Shown here one piece after another: positions 1 through 11,939 of a stretch of 64,000 nt of DNA; positions within the stretch are counted from its first letter, which is position 1; the number at the start of each line of letters is the position of its first letter. A program made the translations under genes and the position numbers. Origin of the DNA: Agelas oroides. Lineage: Eukaryota > Porifera > Demospongiae > Agelasida > Agelasidae. Below the pieces are notes generated by a model. It did no database searches, was not told where the DNA came from, and was given only the letters and a program-made list of their open reading frames with translations. Location: assembly GCA_949130485.1 (NCBI GenBank), contig OX422187.1:7452205-7516204 (forward strand). The letters are read 5' to 3'.

Positions 1-54
1 AAGTGACTTAAGGTTGAGTTTCTTGTCACCTCTTGGCAACAGCACTCATCTAAC

Positions 55-515
55 CACGCCTGCCAACCTACCAGTCCAAAAATCTTAAGACTGGGTTTTA
101 CCTACTGGGTGGCTTTATAATACACTGCATGTTGAATCAGCCAAGTGAATGTGGCCCCAATGGAATTGCTTCTAGGGTCATTTTAGTCTTGCAAACCACA
201 CCCTCTGCAAGAAACCTCCTCAAAACTAGCTGGTGTCATCAACCTTCACTTACAAAACCAGTGTGTATGTGGTTTAATAGTCTCATGAAACACAGTAAGC
301 AAAATTCAGCAACCATTCTTGACACCAGACTGCATCATATTATCCTGAAGGTAAGCAATCAATGCCACTCACACATTAGAACGGCATTTGTAGAAATTCA
401 CACAGCAAAGTGGACTACTGGTGAGATTAGCTTGTGTGGTTGTGAGGTTGTGACACTTGCACTGAAATCATGAGACTCACGGTAAATTTGTGAGAGTTAG
501 TGGGTCTAATTTTAT
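55..515. repeat. Dispersed inverted-repeat element, decayed copy
   Basis: About 450 bases match 17131-17575 along their length: the GTGGCCCCAATGGAAT block, the CTGGTGTCA block, the CATTAGA.CGGCAT block and the GTGAGAGTT end occur in the same order. The better copy at 17 kb has matching inverted ends; here they are degraded. No coding potential. The right part of this copy is included in the 2.5-kb tandem duplication that follows. Confidence 0.7.
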
Positions 516-2987
516 TTGCATGCGTGTATGTGGTCCTACCATAACAGATAATTTTTTCATCATTTACAGGCATGCAGCTGCTACTTTGCAAGCTCACCCC
601 CAATGATACTATAGTAAACACACACCTGTCCTTGAGCCATGCATTGACCAGTCTTATCAGCCAGTGGATAAGTATGTGTGGGGTGGGTTCTTTATCAGGC
701 ATATCATGTTTCTTGGAATCCCACATTGTTCATACCCTTGGTAGCCATCACCATGGTAACAGGGGACACAGAGGAACCACTCAAGGAGGATTGCTACCAA
801 GTATTGTATATAGATAAAAAAGGTCTGCATGTTCACTGTAGTTGGTCATACCAAGCCACACAGGATATCAATGAGAAGTGTATGTTTCTGTTCATCTATT
901 GCAAACTCACAATGACTGTTGTCTACCAAGTCATGCTCTCTGATTTAATTTTGTGCCTTGAATTTGTTGCTACACAAAACAAATTCATATAGGCCCTTAT
1001 CAGTTGATGTGTGTCAACTGTGTACTGAACTGTGGTTTCACATATTGTACAGCAGACAGTTCTGTACAAACCACAAACATGGCCTGATTAGAGATAAGTC
1101 ATGAGATCAGAGCAGAGGAGATTGGACATGGTCATATGTGACATACGTACTAGTCTTGTTCACAGACCACTGACTCTTGCACGTGTAAGCAAATTTATAA
1201 GTACATTTTTTATACTGAAAAACACCCAGAATTTCTTGGTAGTGTTTGCAAGTATCTCAAAGGCATTAGTATTAATTGAAAGCTCTATAGTGCACATAGT
1301 GAGTGGATTCCAAATACCCATCAACCCCACTCATGTGTCAGAAACCTAAATCTTATCTAAATGCAGACTATACAATCTGATTATGACAGAAGTCTAGCTA
1401 CCACAATTTTTATCAGTTCGACAAGTATTGAACTAGCTGAACTCATATCTCCCAAACAAAAGTCTGTAAAACTGGTACCTACATAGAAATAACAAAAGCC
1501 AGGAGCCTGGGTCAAGAGTTGATTACAGTAAGAGTGTGCAACTTTTATGGTTTACACCTTCATCTGGGCAGTATGAAGTCTAAGGCCACTTACAATATGG
1601 TCTGATCACATGGCCATAAGCAGCTGTGCATCTGGTATGAATATGGTCATCTGTTGTGAAATGCAATATACTGAACCACTCATGGCCTCATCAGTTGTCT
1701 GGACTGGTACATGTACAAGGCTAACGTGTATCCACCAATAACCACAGGAATTACCGCTTTTTTTAACCACAGCAGTGGTTCTTGTCACAGCCATCCTAGT
1801 AGAAGTGAACTCCATAGCTATAGCTACATCTGAAACAGGTTGGAGGACAAACACTTGTTAGGTTAGCCAAATAACTGCTATTCTCTAGAAGTCACTTTTG
1901 AGAGTCTATAGCTACTGGGTATCCAACATCATTTTTTTGAGCAAGCATGTTGTAAAATGTTGCTAGGTTACTGTAGCCACAAAAGGGTGCACTAACCCAA
2001 TAAATTGGATTTGGTTCACCAGGCCATATACCCTCAGGTCTGGGCCCCTCCACATGGCACTTCCGGCCACATTTTTGTAGTGAAACATTACATACATATA
2101 TGAAAGGTCTGATGAATGGAGGGATTCCCACCATCAAGGTGATCCTTTACAGTATAAACAGGCAGGAATGACCTTGAAATTAGCTAACAGTGCAAATGAA
2201 ATGGACATCAGAAATTGTGTGTACAGATGCATCCTTACCTGATGAGCACTTACAACATGTACTCATGCAGTTGCTTAATTACTAGGTAGCTGCTTTAGGT
2301 GAGTCTGATTTGATAGCTTGTAACTGACAGTGTCAGGATTTACATTGCGATAAACTCAAGATGCCTCATGTGCAAGTCCTTACATATGCCAGCTTAAGTC
2401 CAGCTGTCCACCAAGTTATATGGATACTTGTGTAAAAGTACATAAACACTACCCAAAGTTAGCCCATAGTGCATGAATATTTTTCAGAGTTCATCCAATA
2501 ACACATGAATATAGCCTGGGTTCCACCCCCTTTTGGCAGAAATTTGCAATTACAAAATGAATTTCATTTGCAACTCAGTTCATTGTTGGAAACCTTCACT
2601 GGACAAGGGATGTTACCCCTAACCATGGTAAAACCATGGCAAAAGGAGGTGGGCAACCGCCTGGAACTAGATGAATCCAGACTGCAACTGAGATGACATT
2701 TCTTGAGTTAAATCAGCCTTCAGTTTTTTACAGTGTATATAGTATTGTCCTGCTACTCTACTATCTGTGCTTGCACGCAGCTTGGAGAGAGCAGTGGCAA
2801 GCTGCCATAAACGTTCAATATCCTGCTATACAACAACATATTCTTAACCTTAATTCAACTGCTATGAAGCTAGCAGGAGTTTCGGCCACTCTCTACATCA
2901 CTCTATGAATAGTCAGGCTTGTCTACACAACTGCTAGCCCTTGTAAGTAGTGCTCATGCTCCATCTCATCTTCTCAGCTGCCATGCA
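461..2987. repeat. Tandem segmental duplication, copy 1 (2.53 kb)
   Basis: This block is followed directly by a second copy offset by 2,527 bases. Copies differ by scattered substitutions and a few short indels, so the duplication is young. No convincing gene is seen: the short open frames are preserved only because the DNA is nearly identical. It includes a stretch at about 1960-2050 that also occurs, diverged, at 19760-19860. Nothing else is recognised. Confidence 0.9.
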
Positions 2988-5521
2988 ACTGAAATCATGA
3001 GACTCACGGTAAATTTGTGAGAGTTAGCGGGTCTAATTTTATTTGCATGTGTGTATGTGGTCCTACCGTAACAGATAATTTTTTCATCATTTACAGGCAT
3101 GCAGCTGCTACTTTGCAAGCTCATCCCCAATGATACTATAGTAAACACACACCTGTCCTTGAGCCATGCATTGACCAGTCTTATCAGCCAGTGGATAAGT
3201 ATGTGTGGGGTGGGTTCTTTATCAGGCATATCATGTTTCTTGGAATCCCACATTGTTCATACCCTTGGTAGCCATCACCATGGTAACAGGGGACACAGAG
3301 GAACCACTCAAGGAGGATTGCTACCAAGTATTGTATATAGATAAAAAAGGTCTGCATGTTCACTGTAGTTGGTCATACCAAGCCACACAGGATATCAATG
3401 AGAAGTGTATGTTTCTGTTCATCTATTGCAAACTCACAATGACTGTTGTCTACCAAGTCATGCTCTCTGATTTAATTTTGTGCCTTGAATTTGTTGCTAC
3501 ACAAAACAAATTCATATAGGCCCTTATCAGTTGATGTGTGTCAACTGTGTACTGAACTGTGGTTTCACATATTGTACAGCAGACAGTTCTGTACAAACCA
3601 CAAACATGGCCTGATTAGAGATAAGTCATGAGATCAGAGCAGAGGAGATTGGACATGGTCATATGTGACATACGTACTAGTCTTGTTCACAGACCACTGA
3701 CTCTTGCACGTGTAAGCAAATTTATAAGTACATTTTTATACTGAAAAACACCCAGAATTTCTTGGTAGTGTTTACAAGTATCTCAAAGGCATTAGTATTA
3801 ATTGAAAGCTCTATAGTGCACATAGTGAGTGGATTCCAAATACCCATCAACCCCACTCATGTGTCAGAAACCTAAATCTTATCTAAATGCAGACTATACA
3901 ATCTGATTATGACAGAAGTCTAGCTACCACAATTTTTATCAGTTCGACAAGTATTGAACTAGCTGAACTCATATCTCCCAAACAAAAGTCTGTAAAACTG
4001 GTACCTACATAGAAAGAACAAAAGCCAGGAGCCTGGGTCAAGAGTTGATTACAGTAAGAGTGTGCAACTTTTATGGTTTACACCTTCATCTGGGCAGTAT
4101 GAAGTCTAAGGCCACTTACAATATGGTCTGATCACATGGCCATAAGCAGCTGTGCATCTGGTATGAATACGGTCACCTGTTGTGAAATGCAATATACTGA
4201 ACCACTCATGGCCTCATCAGTTGTCTGGACTGGTACATGTACAAGGCTAACGTGTATCCACCAATAACCACAGGAATCACCGCTTTTTTTAACCACAGCA
4301 GTGGTTCTTGTCACAGCCATCCTAGTAGAAGTGAACTCCATAGCTATAGCTACATCTGAAACAGGTTGGAGGACAAACACTTGTTAGGTTAGCCAAATAA
4401 CTGCTATTCTCTAGAAGTCACTTTTGAGAGTCTATAGCTACTGGGTATCCCAACATCATTTTTTGAGCAAGCATGTTGTAAAATGTTCCGAATGTTGCTA
4501 GGTTACTGGAGCCACAAAAGGGTGCACTAACCCAATAAATTGGATTTGGTTCACCAGGCCATATATCCTCTGGTCTGGGCCCCTCCACATGGCACTTCCG
4601 GCCACATTTTTGTAGTGAAACATTATACATACATATATGAAAGGTCTGATGAATGGAGGGATTCCCACCGTCAAGGTGATCCTTTACAGTATAAACAGGC
4701 AGGAATGACCTTGAAATTAGCTAACAGTGCAAATGAAATGGACATCAGAAATTGTGTGTACAGATGCATCCTTACCTGATGAGCACTTACAACATGTACT
4801 CAGTTGCTTAATTACTAGGTAGCTGCTTTAGGTGAGTCTGATTTGATAGCTTGTAACTGACAGTGTCAGGGTTTACATTGCGATAAACTCAAGATGCCTC
4901 ATGTGCAAGTCCTTACATATGCCAGCTTAAGTCCAGCTGTCCACCAAGTTATATGGATACTTGTGTAAAAGTACATAAACACTACCCAAAGTTAGCCCAT
5001 AGTGCATGAATATTCTTCAGAGTTCATCCAATAACACATGAATATAGCCTGGGTTCCACCCCCTTTTGGCAGAGCAATTACAAAATGAATTTCATTTGCA
5101 ACTCAGTTCATTGTTTGCTGGAAACCTTCACTGGACAAGGGATGTTACCCTAACCATGGTAAAACCATGGCAAAAGGAGGTGGGCAACCGCCTGGAACTA
5201 GATGAATCCAGACTGCAACTGAGATGACATTTCTTGAGTTAAATCAGCCTTCAGTTTTTTACAGTGTATATAGTATTGTCCTGCTACTCTACTATCTGTG
5301 CTTGCACGCAGCTTGGAGAGAGCAGTGGCAAGCTGCCATAAACGTTCAATATCCTGCTATACAACAACATATTCTTAACCTTAATTCAACTGCTATGAAG
5401 CTAGCAGGAGTTTCGGCCACTCTCTACATCACTCTATGAATAGTCGGGCTTGTCTACACAACTGCTAGCCCTTGTAAGTAGTGCTCATGCTCCATCTCAT
5501 CTTCTCAGCTGCCATGCAACT
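2988..5521. repeat. Tandem segmental duplication, copy 2 (2.53 kb)
   Basis: Second copy of 461-2987, starting at ACTGAAATCATGAG and ending at CTGCCATGCAACTG, the same sequence that ends copy 1. The left breakpoint of the unit lies inside the 3' end of the dispersed repeat at 55-515, so only that repeat's last ~50 bases recur at 2988. No gene is supported. Confidence 0.9.
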
Positions 5522-5645
5522 GGCAATTGTTGGCACTGGCTTCAGCAATTATGCACCTAGCTATCACTGTTATGGCCCACCCTCCCAGGTTGGTGGTGGG
5601 TGGGAATTATGAAGGGGGTTCAATCCCAGCAGCATGGGTGTCATA

Positions 5646-6371
5646 ATCACTGGACTGAAGTGGACTGGACTGGACTGGACTCATGAAAACGTCAGAAATA
5701 AGTTAATAAACCACCGGAAACAAAATTGAGCGTATACGTACAAGACCAGTAGCAGGCTCGTCCCCAGGCTCTCTCCTCGAAAAACAGGGGGAGAAGAGAG
5801 CCTGGGGACGAGGCTACAAGACCAGCAGCTGACAACAACAGATCTCACCACAATGGTATTGGGCTTATGGGATGCTGTGTAAATCGTTGCTCTCACCCCG
5901 GACTTACATCCTGTAACTGGCCGTCAGTAAACACTTTTCTAGCGAGTGACTCATCGGGGTGACCCGCGTACTCTGACCATTGACCAAGCGAGTAGAGTAC
6001 AATAGTGAGAGTATCCATGCAAGCCCCTCGGCATGCACACAATCTATATAACCAATCTTGCACAATTGCACACATAGCCTCACTCCTAGGCCCTCCATAC
6101 ACGCGTACTGCACGAGCGATGGAAAGCTGGGCGGGGCTTGGGAAAGTCTCACGTAGCCAGACCAGCGAGACTACTGTTGGCTACACGTAACAGGTAACAT
6201 TCTAATCATCAGACTTCCGTTGATATAGCAGGACAGGGATTTATAAACCCTGTGCTCCATCGTGTTTGATTTTTGTGAGTGCTTAACTTTGTTTCCGGTG
6301 GTTTATTAACTTATTTCTGACGTTTTCATGAGTCCAGTCCAGTCCAGTCCAGTCCACTTCAGTCCAGTGAT
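5646..6371. mobile_element. Tc1/mariner-like MITE with ~80-bp inverted ends, TA-flanked
   Basis: The ends read ATCACTGGACTGAAG and its reverse complement, and the match runs about 80 bases inward through a GGACT sub-repeat (four units on the left, five on the right) to a GGAAACAAA block. The element is bordered by TA on both sides (5644-5645, 6372-6373), as expected for a TA target. The interior shows no transposase, so it is non-autonomous. A 67-bp element is nested at 5750-5816. Confidence 0.88.
5750..5816. mobile_element. 67-bp foldback mini-element, 9-bp target duplication
   Basis: A near-perfect hairpin with the arms GTCCCCAGGCTCTC and its complement, flanked by CAAGACCAG on both sides (5741-5749, 5817-5825). 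Same family as 50699-51268, 58973-59059, 59843-60452 and 60486-60568. It inserted into the TA-flanked MITE and is therefore younger. Confidence 0.85.
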
Positions 6372-6373
6372 TA

Positions 6374-6800
6374 GTCACACCCCAGCAGCATGCCCTTTGG
6401 TAGGAGCAATTTTAGGGAATTTTTACTGCACATGCGCACATTTGTGTAGTCCTCATTTGATGAAAAAGATTGCCCTTGCAGAAGGGATTTAGATAATTGC
6501 CCCGTTCAAATCCCCTATTACACCCCACTTCTTACCAACCTGGGAGGGTGGGAAATAACAGTGATAGCTGTTTGAGAAATCTTACACAGGCTACGTGTCG
6601 TGTAGAGGCGTGCGCATGCTTGTGCGTTAAATTAGAGTGTTAAAACATACGGTAAGATGACCCTGACGCTAGCCTCGTCCCCAGACCCCGCCCCGCAGAC
6701 GAGGCAACCCCGACGCCGACTGAATATTAAAGATCCGCTTTTCAACTGAGGTTAGAGTAGGCTACTCAGCCTTGTGCAGCGATTAGTTAAGTTCGGGAAA
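6374..6800 (+). promoter_or_regulatory. Region upstream of the first exon
   Basis: About 430 bases between the MITE and the ATG at 6801. It holds a GC-rich patch near 6675-6720 containing another CCTCGTCCCCAGAC-type fragment, and an AT patch near 6723. No TATA box at a usual distance or other specific site is convincing. Its role as promoter is inferred only from the exon that follows. Confidence 0.3.
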
Positions 6801-7088
6801 ATGGCTGGTGATGTGAAATTCTGCTTCAAATGTCCCAACACGAAATTAACGAAAGGAAAGAAGTACTATATGTGTGGAGCCAAAAACTGCGATGTTAAAA
6901 TCCCAACAGAAAATGCACTCGACATCCTGGAGAAGCATGTTGGTGGCATGATTTACTGTTATCACTGTGGTGAGGAGCTAGTGAAGGCGGAGGCTGGTAT
7001 AATGTGTGCTGATGGTTGCGGTCTCAAAATTGAAGAACAAGCTGCTGACGAGAATGTAAAACCTGACCTACATGACGAAATGCAAAAG
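6801..7088 (+). CDS. Exon 1: paired CxxC zinc-ribbon-like N-terminus
   Basis: The ATG at 6801 opens 96 codons. Two similar halves each carry a Cys pair followed by another pair: FCFKCP then YMCGAKNC, and YCYHCGEEL then MCADGCG, a pattern that suggests two small zinc-binding ribbons. The frame meets a stop after VG, but an AAG|GTGGGA donor sits just before it, leaving phase 0, which fits the phase-0 acceptor at 25626. Vertebrate RNF213 also begins with a short CxxC...CxxC ribbon, which supports assignment to the same gene; the 18.5-kb intron makes this uncertain. Alternative: a small stand-alone zinc-ribbon protein of 98 residues. Confidence 0.6.
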
Positions 7089-7200
7089 GTGGGATAGATG
7101 CAGACTATAACAAATTTGAGCATTTGTATTTACTGCAGACTTGTATACCACTAGTGTCTTGTGATTCACTTCTTGAACTCTACTAGCAACCGGTGTCACA

Positions 7201-7390
7201 GCGGATCGGGTCTGGCCGCGGATAATGTCCGCCCATACAGGATGCGATATGTTAGCAGATTAGGTCTGCTTTCGCGGATAGGGTCCATCTGCATGCTTAG
7301 GAGATGGAGTCCGCCGTACACTTATACACAATATCTGCTAGCGACTAATATCCGCCAGGAAGCTATCTGCTAACTATGCTGTAGCGGATA
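7201..7390. repeat. GCGGAT-rich inverted patch
   Basis: The words GCGGAT, ATCCGC and GCAGAT recur in both orientations over about 190 bases, suggesting a decayed foldback repeat. The frame through it is not protein-like. Confidence 0.4.
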
Positions 7391-8129
7391 TAGATGTTTT
7401 CACGATTGAGGTGTGATGAAATTTAAACGGGGAAATAATTGCGTACGTATGCGGAAGTGAAATTGTCACGCCTACTGGTGGGAACAGCCGCGACGCAACC
7501 ATGCACAGAAACGTTCCGTTTCAATGCACACCTCCGCCCACGCACAGGCTAGATCCGCGTGCAGTTTTAGCAACACTACTGCCGTATACTTCAAGTGGAA
7601 AGTACGTACGCTAAACTAGCAGAATGCGTTGCATTGTGGGGCGAGCCTGAGCAAGCAGTGGTGGGTGTCCAAGTCTAATTGCTGGTCTTCAATCCAGGTT
7701 GAACTACCTGCTATGACTCTAGGGCTATTATCTGAGTGTGGCTATGCGAGACATCCTCAGCAGCTGCACGAGCAGCACACCTTGCTGTATCTTTTGTCCT
7801 GGGCTTCCTTAGTCTGTGTTCCTTGTGCTCTGTTGTTTCAGCAGTGTGGCATGCTCCGTCACGTTCATTCCTATGTTACGTTTACTCCTCCATTGTTTGC
7901 GGGGTCCTTCGCGCTGGGCCGTCACTTCGAGAGCACGATGGTGCCATACCGATGACCCCCAAAGCTTCACTCAAAGAACAAGATCGTTCCATATCAACTA
8001 CCCCTAGATTTAGGTTGAGAACGTGGCTGAGACTGCCGAGAATACACTTGCATAAATTTTTCACACATTTTTCACAATGCGTTATTTAACAAATAAGAAT
8101 GTATTTATGGTATGATGTACAAATACATA

Positions 8130-8688
8130 TACCGTATTGTCCCGTGCAAGCGCCCACCCCCGAGCAAGGGCCCACCCCCCAATTTTGACAGTTCTGTGGT
8201 TTGTGAGCCAGTGAGGTCCTCCGTATAACCGCCTACCATGCAAAATTCTTGCGTAGTGACTCGAAAGTTCACAGTTTGAACTCACGTAGACTGTTTCGAT
8301 GAGTTTCAAGCGCCACTACTACATCTGGCAGCACACATCGGTCGTAGCCTCGTCCGCAGCGTTCTTCGCTTGCAGTATGAAATTCGCGTACTGCAAGCGA
8401 CGAACGCTGCGAAGCCATGGCAACGAGGCTTCGGGTTGGTCCGTTTTCTAGCAGGATACAGCTTTCTCTACTGCCGCGCTGGCCTCATTTGCCTAAAAAA
8501 GGAAGCACGGGCGAAGCTACGACGCGAGTCAATTCAGTAGCCTCTGCCAGTTAACTTCGGATCCGGGGTGGGCGCTTGTACGGGCATAGTTGGACTATTC
8601 AAGCACCTCTTCCGTGTAAGGGCCCACCCCCGATTTTTCGAACTTGAGCCGAGAGCGCTCATGGGCGCTTGCACGGGACAATACGGTA
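8130..8688. mobile_element. TA-flanked MITE with perfect 27-bp inverted ends
   Basis: Starts TACCGTATTGTCCCGTGC and ends with the exact reverse complement; 27 bases match without error. The TA at each end is probably the target duplication. The interior repeats a GGGCCCACCCCC block and carries a nested foldback at 8347-8433. Non-coding. Similar TACCGT ends occur at 22285, 39414 and 55896. Confidence 0.88.
8347..8433. mobile_element. Foldback mini-element nested in MITE
   Basis: A hairpin with arms CGTTCTTCGCTTGCAGTA and TACTGCAAGCGACGAACG bounded by TAGCCTCGTCC and AACGAGGCT. It belongs with the TAGCCTCGTTCCCAGG family by its ends; the target duplication is no longer clear. Confidence 0.6.
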
Positions 8689-8756
8689 CGTATACGTACA
8701 GACACCGCTTGAACACCGTTAATGTGGGGCTCGCTCAGGCTCGCCCCAATAAGACT

Positions 8757-9786
8757 ACTTAGGGTTAGTTCATGGCACCTGCCATGCGTGGGTGCTCTGC
8801 AGCTGTGCAGCTATTCTGGAACCTTTGTGTGACAATGTGTACACTTTTGTTTTGCTATTCCCTGGAGTTGCAAACTGTGCTTAAAGTGTAGAGGGCTTCA
8901 ACAGCTATGGATTGACCCAAAATTATCTTTGTCCCATGTTGTACAGAGCTGCCAGGTTGGTTTGAAGTCATGCAGGCCCATAGGCAGGGGGGGTTCGAGG
9001 CGGTTCAAGCGAACCCCCCTTTTGGTCTCCAAATAATTTCATACACAGCCAAGCTAGATACATTTTAAGTGCCCAAAGTGGTCCACTAGCCTCGCTGCCA
9101 ATGAGAATCATCGCTTTCCAAATGAGTTTGTTTGCAGCTATGCATTCCATTTGTTCATGGAGGACCAGTGGATGAACGCAGAACGCACACATTTATTCCT
9201 GTTTACGCCGCTGCGATGAAAGGACGCGTGTAAAATATGTGCGTAAATAAATCTCTATTTTAGAAGTTCGAGAGTTCTAGTGAGTCACGGTCAACAATGG
9301 AGCGGCAACTGAACAGCCTGGAGTCATACCATCTTTATAAAAACGCATGGAAGCGTCTATAGACATCTTGCTGTCGTATAAGTTCGATGCTCTTCTGACA
9401 TATTGTCAGTATTCTCTGCATACTATTTCACCATCTGTCACCCCACCTGCTGCTCTGCCAACTGTAGTACCTTCTGAATTTGATGTCAGCTAGCTTAGCA
9501 AACGCATATATGGACAGCCCAAACAATACTCTGTGAGCCATGTAGCTACTATAGTACTACAGCTCTCAAAATGGCCTCAGAAAAAATCTCAGAGCATCTA
9601 ATTCCTAAAAATATTCTGGGGGAGCATGCCCCCAAACCCCCCTAGTCTTGCATGCATGCATACATACATACACATCAGACACTCATGTAACCCCCCTTCT
9701 GACAATCCTGGCTACATGCCTGTCATGCATGCTGATTAATTGTGGTTGATAACATAATACTTGTATATTGAAATATATACGTATGT
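8757..9786. other. Intron sequence without recognised gene
   Basis: Contains a short repeat at about 9560-9650 (CTCAGA...ATCTCAGAGCATCT and a CATGCCC block) that recurs near 45110 and 52240. A short CATA-rich run lies at 9650-9675. No gene seen. Confidence 0.6.
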
Positions 9787-9908
9787 AATAGATAAACCAC
9801 AGTAGACAGGGGTTTATGGTCCATAAACCACCCAAGCCCGAGGGCACAGCCCGAGGGCAAGGGTTGTTTATGGCCATAAATCCCTGTCTACTGTGGTTTA
9901 TCTGTTAT
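9787..9908. mobile_element. Hairpin element, ~122 bp
   Basis: The arms GATAAACCACAGTAGACAGG and CCTGTCTACTGTGGTTTATC are nearly exact reverse complements, with a CCCGAGGGCA doublet in the loop. Compact and non-coding; the superfamily cannot be told. Confidence 0.7.
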
Positions 9909-10634
9909 ATTCTCCACTCTGATTGGTCCTTGTTGTTATTAGTAAACACACATGGTAGTTTTCACTGTAAACAAGGTATGTTATTAGTAAACATGTAAAG
10001 TAGTTTACACTGTAAACAAGGCAGCTTATAGGAAACATCTTTATACAACGTCTGTGGTATATGGAACAGAATCTACAAAATCTACAACTTCCTGTCAGTA
10101 TATGGAAAATAATACCCACCTGTTACCACAGAAACAAGGGTGAAGTGGAGTATATACATAGCAAAAAGACAAAAATAAATAAGGTCTATGCCAGCTAACT
10201 GGCATAGATTTTTAGATTCCATGTAGGCAGTGAATTCAAGGTATTCAGGCATATGGGAGTTGTGGTGAGAGGATGACTCAATCCTGATGATCTTCCTCAT
10301 TATCAGGAGTGCTTCAGATGTCCGCGGAACAGGGCGGAATGTTCTGCCATCATTCCGTCCTGTTCTGGGTTTTAGTAATGATCTAGTACCGAGACCACAG
10401 TCGATTCCAGGAATTTAGTGCTGACCAGGTCTACATCAAACCACTGATAGATTTTCTGTCATTATTATAACCCACACTTCGCCTATAGCAGGTGATGTCA
10501 CTATAACCTATAATAAGCCGGCACCTTCTAGAGATCGATAATAGTCACTCATGCTGATTCACGGCTTGCTATTTTTCCCAGTTGTGCCACAACTGTGACA
10601 AACCTGAAGAATTTTGGTTGCAGCGGAAGTAGGC

Positions 10635-10925
10635 GTAGTTGCTGAGAGACATATTGCCACAGTTAATCGATGTGCTGAGACTTGTTGGACTAACACACAG
10701 CGGAGTAGAAATTTTATTGACAACATTTCGAATGGACTGTGCCAATCTTCATCGGGTCAATACAGAAACAGAGACAAATCTAGCATATATACTCAAGCAA
10801 CCGGAAGTATAAATGGAAGTATAAATTACTCTTGATCAGGCGGAGGCCCTTCGGGGTAATCGCGTGTTTTTGACACCTGATGAGGAAGGTGAGATGGTTG
10901 CTGATACATTCTATTTTTGAGTCAG
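10635..10925 (-). repeat. Hammerhead-like repeat unit, copy A
   Basis: About 290 bases that recur at 10981-11280 after a 55-base spacer, giving a ~350-base tandem period. On the minus strand the unit reads CCCGATGAAGATTGG then, after a short loop, CATTCGAAATG; this resembles the hammerhead ribozyme core (CTGATGA, stem II, GAAA) with one change in each conserved box. The tandem arrangement and period match the retrozyme type of small non-autonomous retroelement. The fold is not verified. Confidence 0.5.
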
Positions 10926-10980
10926 TTTTCTGTAGTTTGCGGGTCGTCACCTGAGTACTCTGTTCGTAGAGTTCAGTTAC

Positions 10981-11280
10981 GTAGTTGCTGAGAGACATAT
11001 TGGCGCGTTAACTGATGTGCTGAGATTTGTTGGAGTAACACACGGCGGACTTGAAATTTTATTGACAATGTTTCGAACGAACTGTGCCGATCTTCATCGG
11101 GTCAATACAGAAACAGAGACAAATCTAGCATATACACTCAAGCAACCGGAAGTATAAGCGGAAGTATAAACGGAAGTATAAATTACCCTGGATCACAGAG
11201 GCCTTTCGGGGTAATCGCGTGTTTTTGACACCTGATGAGGAAGGTGAGATGGTTGCTGATACATGCTATTATTGAGTCAG
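10981..11280 (-). repeat. Hammerhead-like repeat unit, copy B
   Basis: Second unit, with a GGAAGTATAAACG sub-repeat inserted relative to copy A. On the minus strand it reads CCGATGAAGATCGG, loop, CGTTCGAAACATTG: the GAAAC box is intact and the CTGATGA box has one change. A GTC about 25 bases upstream could pair as a short stem III, but stem I is not convincing. Function as a ribozyme is inference. Confidence 0.5.
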
Positions 11281-11558
11281 CTTAGGCATGGCGGATAAAA
11301 TGGCGAAACAGTGACCGTTTACAAGTTTGGTTGTTCTGACAGCACACCTGGCCGTTTTTAATTGCTTTTGGATGTTATCCTGTTGGAAAAAAGGTTAAAG
11401 TCTCGCCTGAGTTGCTGAAATATGCTTCTTTTTGTCCATTTTCGGGCTGAAGCAGCTGGTTGCTCCAAGGTCTATCACGACATTATGTTCTTGTCACGGA
11501 CAAAAGATGAGCTGGAGTGTCCATTTAATTTCATACAAATGTTGTCTTATGTATAGGC

Positions 11559-11750
11559 ATGCAATGTGGTACATATGAACCACTGAGTTGCTGCAATTTC
11601 AGTGCTGTCAGGGGTTTGCGTATAACAGTAGGGCATATACCTGAACTGTGGCTATTGGGACTGAATGAAGATGGCGATCCGTATGCAGCACATAATGAAG
11701 AGAAGTTCATTGATGATATGTCGCTTTGGCCCCTTGTCAAGACTATTTAA
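11559..11750 (+). CDS. Unassigned exon-like open frame
   Basis: A 63-codon frame begins near a TTATGTATAG acceptor-like site. It encodes a Cys-containing start followed by RGLRITVGHIPELWLLGL and an acidic DEDGDPYAAHNEEKF-like stretch (wording approximate), then stops. Composition is protein-like rather than random, but I do not recognise the family. It could be a transposon-borne or retro-inserted exon fragment. Neighbours are repeats on both sides. Confidence 0.25.
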   Translation: MQCGTYEPLSCCNFSAVRGLRITVGHIPELWLLGLNEDGDPYAAHNEEKFIDDMSLWPLVKTI

Positions 11751-11939
11751 GATTGAGTCAGCAGTATGGAATGGGCATACATCCTGTACATCCTGTTTGT
11801 GTCACTGGAATCAGGTTATTCACCAAAAAGGTCATATGCATTTCCACATAGCCAAGTTTGGGCCTACAACACTTACAAAGGGATACATCGATGGTTATTG
11901 ACTTTGTACATCTATCCACTTCTGAAATATTTCTGAAGT

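Larger units (their letters stand above)
7635..8750. mobile_element. Repeat with GGGGCGAGCCTGAGC inverted ends, interrupted by a MITE
   Basis: The left end GGGGCGAGCCTGAGCAAG and the right end, its reverse complement near 8725-8747, bracket a block interrupted by the TA-flanked MITE at 8130-8688. The same ends occur at 49499-50325 and, decayed, at 61955-62575. The right end also folds on itself (GGGGCTCGC...GCTCGCCCC), as Helitron-like 3' ends do. Internal sequence at about 7690-7730 matches 57795-57835 and, inverted, 58807-58860. No coding region is supported. Confidence 0.55.

Noticed and set aside
572-3519. Duplicate short frames in both tandem copies (for example 678-992 and 3205-3519)
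   Set aside because: Identity reflects the young DNA duplication, not selection; no domain, start context or splice signal supports them.
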